A DNA stretch of 5,763 nucleotides from Nitrosotalea sp. (GCA_020725315.1 DYFG01000097.1:1-5763); one strand, 5' to 3'. Positions 1 through 5,637 are shown, counted from the stretch's first letter. The notes: generated by a model not told the origin, from the letters alone. Made by a program: numbers and translations.

Positions 1-354
1 ATCGGCACCACCTACTTTGATATCTTATACGTGCGAGATTCTGACGAATTACAGCGGTTGGATCGGAGGAATTATGAAAAAAGCGAAAAAGCAGGTTATA
101 AGCTGATAAGAGCAGGAGTAAAAGATGCTTCTTTTTCGTTCGATAGCCCCGCGATATATGAAATAGAGCACCCCGAAATCACTAAGGTTCTTTCATTCAC
201 GCATACGTATGCAGGGCAAGCAGTAGCGGGAGAAGAGATAGAAGCTCGCGGCGTGGTAGAGAAGACCGAAGATGAGACACGATTGGTTGTGGGCACGACA
301 CGAGAGGCAAAGGGTGAATGGATACGATCGCTCTCGTTACTAATCTTTTCTTAA
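1..354 (+). CDS. Predicted archaeal nucleotidyltransferase, C-terminal part (5' end outside window)
   Basis: The reading frame is open from the first base (reading IGTTYFDILYVRD) to the TAA at 352-354, so this is the 3' end of a longer gene and the GTG at 31 is not a real start. The visible 117 residues carry segments I associate with a conserved archaeal protein annotated as a predicted nucleotidyltransferase or DNA polymerase beta-like domain protein: FDSPAIYEIEH, THTYAGQA, GEEIEARGVVE and, near the end, LVVGTTREAKGEWIRSL. In that family these residues form the C-terminal domain after a Pol-beta-type nucleotidyltransferase fold. The catalytic aspartates would lie upstream, outside the window, so activity cannot be judged here. 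The substrate is unknown. The family assignment rests on remembered sequence pattern. The coding frame itself is secure. The next gene, mtnA, is convergent. Confidence 0.72.
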   Translation: MGTTYFDILYVRDSDELQRLDRRNYEKSEKAGYKLIRAGVKDASFSFDSPAIYEIEHPEITKVLSFTHTYAGQAVAGEEIEARGVVEKTEDETRLVVGTTREAKGEWIRSLSLLIFS

Positions 355-393
355 AACGAAAAGCTTTATCAAAATCAAAAGAACAGCACCAGC

Positions 394-413
394 TTTTTCT
401 TTAAACAGTTTTT
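394..413 (+). terminator. Oligo-T terminator candidate after the nucleotidyltransferase gene
   Basis: Two runs of five T (394-398 and 409-413) lie 40-60 bases after the stop codon at 354 in an AT-rich stretch. Archaeal RNA polymerase commonly terminates at oligo-T runs without needing a hairpin. A 6-bp stem (345-350 with 358-363) also overlaps the stop codon, but no T-run follows it directly. This is composition evidence only. Confidence 0.3.
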
Positions 414-460
414 CTGAGGGAAAAGGTTTTATGGAACTCACCGTGAAAATCGTTTCGAAC

Positions 461-538
461 AAAAGCCCTTACAGGGTTTTCGGGGTCAACGGGGCAGAGC
501 CCCGTTATGCGGGGTCGTGGGGACGGAGCCCCACATAA
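461..538 (+). repeat. Palindromic repeat element, copy 1, with a tandem-duplicated 29-base hairpin unit
   Basis: This GC-rich block stands out in AT-rich surroundings. Positions 466-508 match 5368-5326 read on the opposite strand at 41 of 43 positions. The two differences are at 496 and 505. Three hairpins are visible. A short one is CCCT-TAC-AGGG (466-476). An 8-bp stem with a 3-base loop covers 488-506. A 6-bp stem with a 6-base loop covers 517-534. The latter two lie in tandem related units of 29 bases (481-509 and 510-538), each opening with CGGGGTC. The two units keep their stems with different arm sequences. The block covers the stop codon and the final ~15 codons of mtnA. It may also act as a transcript-end hairpin for that gene, but no T-run follows. 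Confidence 0.85.
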
Positions 539-1520
539 GAAAGTCTGTTGGATGAATTACACCCTTCTCCGTAATGACCGCTTCTATCAGCTCAAACGGC
601 GTGAAATCGAATGCAGGATTATAAACTCTCATCTCGAGTGGTGCGATCTGTTTCTCACCGCAGAATATGAGTTCCTCTGGACTTCGTTCCTCTATCACAA
701 CTTCCTTATAACTCCTGTTCGTATCGAACGAGGAAAGTGGCACCGCAACATAAAAAGGGATTTCATGCGCTTTCGCAGCCACCGCATGCATATATGTCCC
801 TATTTTGTTGAAAACTCCCTCTTTGACAACCCTATCGGCACCGACGAGCACCTTATTTACCTTACCTTCCCGCATCACTGCTGCACTCATGCTGTCGGTG
901 ATGAGTGTCACAGGGATTTTATCATGAAGCAGCTCCCACGCGGTGAGCCGCGAACCCTGATTAAGCGGTCTCGTCTCGCATGCTATCACTTCTATCCACT
1001 TCCCCTTCTCTATTGCTGTTCTTATTACACCCAGAGCAGTTCCCCAATCCACACATGCAAGCCGACCAGCGTTGCAATGCGTCAGCACAACATCGCCATC
1101 ATCCAAAAGTTCACTCCCATATTCCCCTATCTTCTTGTTCACCGCAACATCTTCTTCTGCGAGTCGTTTCGCCTCGTCCAACGCGTAGCTTTTCATCTCC
1201 TGCATGGTTCTCCCACGCATTGCTGCCTGTAACGCCCTATTAACGCCATAAGAGAGATTTATCGCAGTGGGTCGTGCTTTTTTGAGCTTCTCTATCTCAG
1301 CTTTGAGCTCTGTTTCATTCCGCCCGTTCTTACAGGCGAGTACAACACCAAAAGCACCAGCAACTCCCAACGCGGGTGCACCCCGTACCTTCAATCTTTT
1401 TATTGCATCAATAAGTTCATCCACGCGCGCACACGCGACGATTTTATAATCCCCGGGTAGCAACGTCTGGTCAATGAGTTTCACCACTTCCTTTTCATCG
1501 TCCCAATCTATCGTTCTCAT
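486..1520 (-). CDS. mtnA: S-methyl-5-thioribose-1-phosphate isomerase (archaeal MtnA)
   Basis: MtnA is a cytosolic aldose-ketose isomerase of the eIF2B-alpha-like superfamily. It converts methylthioribose-1-phosphate to methylthioribulose-1-phosphate in methionine salvage. Archaeal homologues have also been reported to use 5-deoxyribose-1-phosphate. Family marks are IDQTLLP near residue 16, KVRGAPALG (44-52), THCNAG with the presumed catalytic Cys149, ETRPLNQGSRLTAWEL (182-197), VGADR with the presumed catalytic Asp229, NKIGTY (238-243), PFYVAVPLSSFD and the C-terminal VYNPAFDFTP...ITEKGVI. The NKIGTY and PLSSFD pattern favours MtnA over ribose-1,5-bisphosphate isomerase. The ATG at 1520 has AAGGA 8 bases upstream. 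Natural homology ends near residue 325. Residues from about 330 to 344 and the TGA stop lie inside the palindromic repeat, giving an unusual GSVPTTPHNGALPR tail. The gene is divergent from the 1582 gene. Confidence 0.93.
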   Translation of the reverse strand: MRTIDWDDEKEVVKLIDQTLLPGDYKIVACARVDELIDAIKRLKVRGAPALGVAGAFGVVLACKNGRNETELKAEIEKLKKARPTAINLSYGVNRALQAAMRGRTMQEMKSYALDEAKRLAEEDVAVNKKIGEYGSELLDDGDVVLTHCNAGRLACVDWGTALGVIRTAIEKGKWIEVIACETRPLNQGSRLTAWELLHDKIPVTLITDSMSAAVMREGKVNKVLVGADRVVKEGVFNKIGTYMHAVAAKAHEIPFYVAVPLSSFDTNRSYKEVVIEERSPEELIFCGEKQIAPLEMRVYNPAFDFTPFELIEAVITEKGVIHPTDFLMWGSVPTTPHNGALPR

Positions 1521-1546
1521 TGTAACAATCCTTCTTTACCATAGAC

Positions 1547-1554
1547 TTAAATAT
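1547..1554. promoter_or_regulatory. TATA-like box in the mtnA / 1582-gene divergent promoter region
   Basis: The 61-base gap between the divergent start codons contains TTAAATAT, the only clear archaeal TATA-like stretch. It lies about 28 bases before the ATG at 1582 and about 27 bases before the mtnA ATG at 1520 on the other strand. Archaeal transcription usually starts about 25 bases from the box, so the plus-strand transcript would be nearly leaderless. For mtnA, a Shine-Dalgarno-like AAGGA at 1529-1533 would be lost from so short a leader, so mtnA may use another box. Direction and sharing are inferred. Confidence 0.45.
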
Positions 1555-1581
1555 CATTGAAAAGAATAGTAAGAACAGCGT

Positions 1582-2385
1582 ATGGTCTACGAGAAATTCA
1601 GGCAAGAGGTAGAACGGATACTGGAAGAAAAAGCAAAGCCAGTTACCTGGAACGAGATAAAAGAGAGTTCAACGAAACTAAAACAGAAAGCGCCGTACCA
1701 TGTGTATGTGCAGAAGTTACAGGGCGACATCGGCTTGGTTCGGTTCAAATATGAAAATAAAACGGTGTGGGCGTTACGAAAATGGTTTGAGGGCGGTAGG
1801 TTCACGGAACTCTTACCAAAGAAGGTGCGGTTAACGATTCTGTCTGCCAAAAGGGGTCATGGAATCGCAGCAAATGAATACTGGGAATTGAAAATGGTTT
1901 ATCCGTTGAAAAACGAGATAAACCGCTGGGATGTGATAGAAGCGGAAGTAGAGGAGTTCTTCCCCCAAGAGGAGAAAAGACCTGAGAGCATGAGGCTAAA
2001 AGAGGATGGGATGAAGTACTCAAGGATGATAGAGGATGAAGAAGAGAGATTAAGGATTGCGGAAAAAGTAGCGGAGAGTGGGGAATTCCTGCATACCGAT
2101 GCCTGGAAAGGGAAGACGTTGGGTTTGACAAAGCCGAGATTCAGATGTTTTTATTTTTACGATGGCAGATGTCAGTTCTTTTGTGACCAGAGCGTTTGTG
2201 TGGGTCATGATATGGACGTGGAAGAGCAGGGTGAGAGCAGAGAGATAAAAGGTGATAAGGTTTACTTCATTTTAGAAGCGGCAGAACGAGAACGAGGCGA
2301 GTTTATATGGGAAAAGAAGCGCATTGAATGGTACATAACGTCAGTGATTTCATTGACAGATCCGAGGCAACGAAGATTGCTCTGA
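1582..2385 (+). CDS. Uncharacterised protein with probable N-terminal winged helix and a Cys cluster
   Basis: I do not recognise this 267-residue protein. Residues ~4-66 look like a winged-helix domain: FRQEVERILEE, then PVTWNEIKE as a likely second helix, YVQKLQGDIGLVRFKYENK as a recognition helix leading into a wing, and TVWAL as the closing strand. This is pattern recognition, not a match. Residues ~80-125 may form beta strands. Residues ~125-165 are highly charged and probably helical. A cluster at Cys189, Cys197, Cys201, Cys206 and His209 could bind a metal. No signal peptide or membrane segment is visible, so it is probably cytosolic and possibly a DNA-binding regulator. The ATG at 1582 is the only reasonable start, because an in-frame TAA occurs at 1570. 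There is no clear Shine-Dalgarno sequence, which fits a leaderless transcript. HMG-CoA reductase follows on the same strand 68 bases later with its own promoter-like box. Confidence 0.8.
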   Translation: MVYEKFRQEVERILEEKAKPVTWNEIKESSTKLKQKAPYHVYVQKLQGDIGLVRFKYENKTVWALRKWFEGGRFTELLPKKVRLTILSAKRGHGIAANEYWELKMVYPLKNEINRWDVIEAEVEEFFPQEEKRPESMRLKEDGMKYSRMIEDEEERLRIAEKVAESGEFLHTDAWKGKTLGLTKPRFRCFYFYDGRCQFFCDQSVCVGHDMDVEEQGESREIKGDKVYFILEAAERERGEFIWEKKRIEWYITSVISLTDPRQRRLL

Positions 2386-2391
2386 TTTTTT
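2386..2391 (+). terminator. Oligo-T run immediately after the 1582 gene
   Basis: Six consecutive T follow the TGA stop directly. In archaea a T-run of this kind just downstream of a gene can terminate transcription. Together with a TATA-like box before the next gene, it suggests the two genes are transcribed separately. No hairpin precedes it. Confidence 0.3.
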
Positions 2392-2415
2392 GCACCTACC
2401 CTGAGCGCAAGTGCA

Positions 2416-2423
2416 TTTTTATA
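2416..2423 (+). promoter_or_regulatory. TATA-like box upstream of HMG-CoA reductase
   Basis: TTTTTATA lies 30 bases before the ATG at 2454 and 21 before the in-frame TTG at 2445. With usual archaeal spacing, transcription would start near 2445, leaving a leader of about 9 bases or fewer. That makes the purine-rich AAAGAGG at 2426-2432 unlikely to serve as a ribosome binding site. Confidence 0.45.
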
Positions 2424-2453
2424 ACAAAGAGGAACAATTAACAATTGAATAAG

Positions 2454-3725
2454 ATGAGAGCATCGAAACTATCGGGATTTTATAAGCGGGATTCAAAGGA
2501 GAGGTTAAGGATTGTAGGTGATTTTGCAGGGTTAACTGAAGAGGAAATAGCCGTTCTTGGTAATACTGGTTCTATGGGAGAACTCGCGGACAGAATGATA
2601 GAAAACGTTGTTGGCGCGATGCCCTTACCGCTCGGCATCGCAGTGAATTTCATGATCAATGGTAACGAGTACCTGATACCAATGGCAATCGAGGAGCCTT
2701 CTGTTGTCGCAGCGGCAAGCAATGCCGCGAAGATGGCACGGGCAAAGGGCGGTTTCCAGACAAAATCCACGGAACCTATCATGATCGGGCAAATTCAGGT
2801 GACCAATGTCCCTGATCCCGCATCGGCAAAATTTACCATTCTCGCAGATAAGCCGAGCATCTTAGAGATTGCGAATGAGAAGGACCCCGTGCTTGTAAAG
2901 CTCGGCGGTGGTGCGAAAGATATCGAGGTGCGGGTCATTGATACGATGGTGGGTCCCATGGTGATTGTCCATCTCCTGGTCAACGTTAAGGATGCTATGG
3001 GCGCAAATGCGGTAAATACGATGGCTGAGGCGGTTGCACCAATTATTGAGCAGATCACGGGTGGGAAAGTAAATCTGCGAATTATCTCTAATCTTGCGAC
3101 GTATAGGTTAGCATTTGCACGCGCAGTTTTTGGCAAGGAGGTAATAGGTGGCGAGGAAGCGGTTGATGGCATTATAAGCGCATACCACTTTGCACGATCC
3201 GACCCGTACCGATGTGCGACGCATAACAAGGGTATAATGAACGGGATAGATGCAGTGGTAATCGCCACGGGCAACGATTTCAGGGCAGTTGAGGCAGGTG
3301 CACATGCGTATGCAAGCATTACGGGGCAGTATCTTCCCTTAACACACTGGGAAAAGAACAAAGATCATGATCTGGTTGGAACAATTGAGCTGCCACTTGC
3401 AGTCGGTCTTGTTGGCGGTGCAACAACGGTTCATCCGACCGCGAAAACAAATATCAAGATACTTGGCGTGAAAACGGCGAACGAGCTTGCAGAGGTCATT
3501 GCTGCGGTCGGTCTTGCACAGAACTTCGCAGCTCTACGCGCATTAGCAACCGAGGGCATTCAGAGAGGTCACATGTCTCTGCACGCACGGAATGTTGCTA
3601 TCGCAGCGGGTGCAGAGGGAGAACTGATAGACAGGGTTGTGGAGATACTCGTGAAGGAGAAGAAGGTGAGGATTGATCGGGCGAAGGAAGTGCTTAACAA
3701 CCTTTCTTTAGAAAAGAAAGCTTGA
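2454..3725 (+). CDS. mvaA: Hydroxymethylglutaryl-CoA reductase, class II (bacterial type)
   Basis: This enzyme reduces HMG-CoA to mevalonate with two NAD(P)H, the committed step towards isoprenoid ether lipids in archaea. Class II features include the SGFYK start, MIENVVG...LPLGIAVNF, EEPSVVAAASNAAK, DAMGAN (180-185, dinucleotide-binding), NKGIMNGID, ATGNDFRAVEAGAHAYA and RGHMSLHARN near the C-terminus. Counting from the ATG, the catalytic residues of the Pseudomonas mevalonii enzyme (E83, K267, D283, H381) correspond to Glu81, Lys259, Asp275 and His373, so the enzyme appears intact. The residue matching P. mevalonii Asp146, which contacts the NADH ribose, is Asp144 (in KDPVL). This hints at NADH use but does not prove it. 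No membrane anchor is seen. The ATG at 2454 is preferred over the in-frame TTG at 2445, because class II proteins begin only slightly before GFYK. The protein is 423 residues, normal for the class. Confidence 0.96.
   Translation: MRASKLSGFYKRDSKERLRIVGDFAGLTEEEIAVLGNTGSMGELADRMIENVVGAMPLPLGIAVNFMINGNEYLIPMAIEEPSVVAAASNAAKMARAKGGFQTKSTEPIMIGQIQVTNVPDPASAKFTILADKPSILEIANEKDPVLVKLGGGAKDIEVRVIDTMVGPMVIVHLLVNVKDAMGANAVNTMAEAVAPIIEQITGGKVNLRIISNLATYRLAFARAVFGKEVIGGEEAVDGIISAYHFARSDPYRCATHNKGIMNGIDAVVIATGNDFRAVEAGAHAYASITGQYLPLTHWEKNKDHDLVGTIELPLAVGLVGGATTVHPTAKTNIKILGVKTANELAEVIAAVGLAQNFAALRALATEGIQRGHMSLHARNVAIAAGAEGELIDRVVEILVKEKKVRIDRAKEVLNNLSLEKKA
3702..3720 (+). terminator. Perfect 8-bp hairpin at the very end of the reductase gene
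   Basis: CTTTCTTT and AAAGAAAG are perfectly complementary around an AGA loop, ending two bases before the TGA stop codon. It lies in coding sequence for SLEKKA, so codon choice for Lys and Glu may produce it by chance. It is AT-rich and lacks a downstream T-run, so its role in termination or mRNA stability is only a possibility. Confidence 0.25.
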
Positions 3726-3757
3726 CCAAAGAAACTCGAAGTTATGTAATCCACAAC

Positions 3758-3765
3758 TTTTAAAT
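3758..3765 (+). promoter_or_regulatory. TATA-like box upstream of the decayed small gene
   Basis: TTTTAAAT, followed by another AT-rich stretch TTTATATT at 3771-3778, precedes the small reading frame. Usual spacing would place the transcript start near 3785, just before the GAGGT at 3793-3797 and the TTG at 3802. This supports a formerly independent transcription unit. Confidence 0.35.
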
Positions 3766-3801
3766 ATTGATTTATATTACGTGCTACTGAGAGAGGTATC
3801 A

Positions 3802-4018
3802 TTGGAAGAGGCAAAAGAGGAGATTTATCATTATTTAGAGCAAAATCCGGATGATCAAAGCCAACTGTAATAAGGAAGACATCAGGGCACAGAGCGATGC
3901 GGATATTCATAGAAGGCTTGCCCTGCGAGTGTTACATTGGGAAGAGATGGAGGGCAATTGATTAGCGATAAATAGGGAGAGGTTATATAAAATCGGAGAC
4001 GATTACGAGGAAAGTTAA
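3802..4018 (+). pseudogene. Remnant of a small, probably winged-helix, protein gene (frameshift plus stop)
   Basis: A GAGGT Shine-Dalgarno sequence (3793-3797) precedes a TTG start at 3802 (GTG at 3781 is also in frame). The frame reads MEEAKEEIYHYLEQNPDD and stops at TAA 3868-3870. The +1 frame continues from about 3839, reading IKANCNKEDIRAQSDADIHRR then LALRVLHWEEMEGN, to a TGA at 3959-3961. After that stop the same frame gives LAINRERLYKIGDDYEES, ending in TAA at 4016-4018. Joined, the pieces make a protein of about 71 residues. The layout resembles small archaeal winged-helix proteins: an opening helix ending in NP, a helical middle, then a wing-like end reading RERLYKIG. A slip at AAAA (3842-3845) would explain the frameshift. 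The fold is inferred from pattern only. Recoding or sequencing errors remain possible alternatives to decay. Confidence 0.5.
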
Positions 4019-4024
4019 TGGTTT

Positions 4025-5605
4025 TTACCTGAAATCTTTGATAACTCTTGGAATATTCTCTACGACGTCGGTGGCAAGCAACCCATACCCTTTCTCCTCA
4101 AATGCGAGATCGCCTGCTGTACCATTGACAAACGCAGCGGCAGTTGCTGCTTTGAACGGGTCAGAAGTGATAGCGAAGAACGCGCCGGTTATACCTGCTA
4201 ATACATCGCCCGTGCCGCCAACCGTCATTCCTGCATTCCCTGTTCTGTTGAGCTTCACACGAGTCCCGTCTGATATAATATCAGTCGGACCTTTCATCAA
4301 GGTAACAACGTTATTGAGCCGTGAAAAATCCCTGACAAAATCCATCCGTTCTTCCGGCAGATCCTCGGGAGGTACCGTTACAAACCTTCCTTCACCGCCG
4401 ATCTCCATCTTCGAGAACTCACCGGCATGAGGCGTTACGATAACGTGCTTCTCTTCCAGCGAAGTATTTGGCAGATGTAATCCATAAAATCCATCAGCAT
4501 CCACGACCACCTTCTTACTCGCTTCATCCTCGATTATCAATCTCGCTGCCCTTTTCGTCTCCTCGTCTGCTCCCAATCCCATGCCGAGCACCATCACATC
4601 ATGCTGTTTTATCAAATTCGATACCGCGGGCACGTCCTTCTCCACCAATAGCTCAGAAGAAAGGGGGTGGACGATCAAATTGGGTGATAACGAAGAGATT
4701 ATGGCAGAAACACTTATAGGCGCCGCGATGGTTACCCAGTCCGCGCCCGCACGGAGCGCAGCGAGCGCAGCTAACGTGGGCGCACCGAAAAAAGGGCCAC
4801 CGCCCACTATGAGCACACGCCCATTATCACCTTTATGGCTCCTTGGATCTCTTTTCATGACCAATCGCACATCTCCAGGACCTGCCAGCCGTTCCATTCC
4901 TTCAGGAATTCCTATATCCGTAACCACCAGTTCACCGACATAGTCCGCAGCAATCTTCTTTAGTAAGCCATGTTTCGCTTTATGGAACGTGACCGTGAGA
5001 TTCGCTTTTACCGCTTTGTCCGCTTCACCGGTATCAGGATCTAACCCGGAAGGAATGTCTACCGCAATAACGAATGCCTGCGATCCATTGATCAAATCGA
5101 TCGCCGTTGCTTCCGGCTCTCGTATCCTACCTTTTACACCAGTGCCGAAGATCGCATCGATTATCACATCTGAAGCGTTGAAAATTGCCGCGGCTGCTTT
5201 TAAACTCGAAGAATCGGTTATTTCTTCGATATCATAACCACTTTCCTTTACTATGCGCCAGTTCCTCCTGGTCTCCTCGGTTCTCAGCTCAGGTGAACGC
5301 CCTATCAACAGTATCTTCACGTCAAATAGCGGGGCTCCGCCCCGTTGACCCCGAAAACCCTGTAAGGGTTTACCGTGCAGATGCCGTGCAGCCGCAAACG
5401 CATCGCCGCCATTATTGCCCTTCCCTGCGAGTATTGTGACTTTCAGCCTTCTCTCTTCTCCTTCAAATTGCTTTTTTACTTCATTCGCAACCTGAGCACC
5501 GGCATTTTCCATCAGTTGCAATGTGGAAAGCCCGAAGAAGGTGCAATTCTCGTCCAGCGCAGCCATCTCCTCTGAGGTGATGTAAGACTCTTCTTTTTCT
5601 TCCAT
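4025..5605 (-). CDS. nnr: Bifunctional NAD(P)H-hydrate epimerase / ADP-dependent NAD(P)H-hydrate dehydratase
   Basis: Nnr repairs hydrated NADH and NADPH. The N-terminal YjeF domain epimerises R-NAD(P)HX, and the C-terminal ribokinase-like domain dehydrates the S form using ADP. Epimerase marks are LMENAG (31-36), AGKGNNGGDAFAAARHL (60-76), DAIFGTG (150-156), VDIPSGLDPDTGE (182-194) and TVTFHKAKHGLL. Dehydratase marks are HKGDNGRVLIVGGG (257-270), GAPTLAALAALRAGADWVTIA, VDADG, TPHAGEF (391-397), MKGPTDII, RTGNAGM (454-460) and GGTGDVLAG (463-471), which holds the expected catalytic Asp. The C-terminus ATDVVENIP is typical. Residues 79-93 are absent from the usual spacing between ARHLHG and FDVKILLIG, and are encoded by the palindromic repeat. 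The ATG at 5605 lies about 27 bases from a TATA-like box. AGGA is 13 bases upstream, too far to be convincing. The gene is convergent with the pseudogene. Confidence 0.95.
   Translation of the reverse strand: MEEKEESYITSEEMAALDENCTFFGLSTLQLMENAGAQVANEVKKQFEGEERRLKVTILAGKGNNGGDAFAAARHLHGKPLQGFRGQRGGAPLFDVKILLIGRSPELRTEETRRNWRIVKESGYDIEEITDSSSLKAAAAIFNASDVIIDAIFGTGVKGRIREPEATAIDLINGSQAFVIAVDIPSGLDPDTGEADKAVKANLTVTFHKAKHGLLKKIAADYVGELVVTDIGIPEGMERLAGPGDVRLVMKRDPRSHKGDNGRVLIVGGGPFFGAPTLAALAALRAGADWVTIAAPISVSAIISSLSPNLIVHPLSSELLVEKDVPAVSNLIKQHDVMVLGMGLGADEETKRAARLIIEDEASKKVVVDADGFYGLHLPNTSLEEKHVIVTPHAGEFSKMEIGGEGRFVTVPPEDLPEERMDFVRDFSRLNNVVTLMKGPTDIISDGTRVKLNRTGNAGMTVGGTGDVLAGITGAFFAITSDPFKAATAAAFVNGTAGDLAFEEKGYGLLATDVVENIPRVIKDFR
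5326..5371 (-). repeat. Palindromic repeat element, copy 2, inside nnr
   Basis: Read on the minus strand, this block matches 466-508 at 41 of 43 positions, including an exact run of 30 (minus strand 5368 to 5339). It contains a 7-bp stem with GTA loop (5355-5371) and a 6-bp stem with TCC loop (5330-5344). The second 29-base unit found in copy 1 is absent here. It supplies about 45 bases, a multiple of three, to nnr and codes for residues 79-93, rich in Gly, Arg, Pro and Gln. No obvious target-site duplication is visible. The exact ends are uncertain by a few bases. Confidence 0.85.
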
Positions 5606-5631
5606 TTTTGTTTATTATTCCTGTTTATTAC

Positions 5632-5637
5632 ATATAT
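5632..5637 (-). promoter_or_regulatory. TATA-like box upstream of nnr
   Basis: ATATAT within the palindrome CATATATG lies 26-32 bases upstream of the nnr ATG at 5605, in a strongly AT-rich stretch. With normal archaeal spacing the transcript would begin within a few bases of the start codon, so nnr mRNA is probably leaderless. Confidence 0.45.

Noticed and set aside
345..363. CTTTTC/GAAAAG stem overlapping the stop of the first gene as an intrinsic terminator
   Set aside because: The 6-bp AT-rich stem has a 7-base loop and no following T-run. The later T-runs at 394-413 are a better candidate.
461..538. CRISPR repeat or tRNA-like interpretation of the GC-rich hairpins
   Set aside because: The 29-base units are directly adjacent with no spacers, and no cloverleaf, anticodon arm or T-loop motif can be folded.
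507..1232. Long 241-codon plus-strand frame antisense to mtnA
   Set aside because: It is fully antisense to a well-supported MtnA, has a Cys/His-rich composition with no recognisable motif, and starts inside the repeat. It is a shadow frame.
2795..3361. 188-codon minus-strand frame within the HMG-CoA reductase gene
   Set aside because: It overlaps strongly conserved catalytic regions of the reductase on the other strand and has no motif of its own.
3959..3961. TGA as a selenocysteine codon in the small gene remnant
   Set aside because: A second lesion (frameshift) lies upstream, no SECIS-like hairpin was evident, and nothing suggests a selenoprotein family. Decay is simpler.
4581..4943. Plus-strand frames (120 and 83 codons) antisense to nnr
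   Set aside because: Ser/Pro/Ala-rich translations typical of the reverse complement of a Gly/Ala-rich enzyme gene, with no ribosome site or family resemblance.
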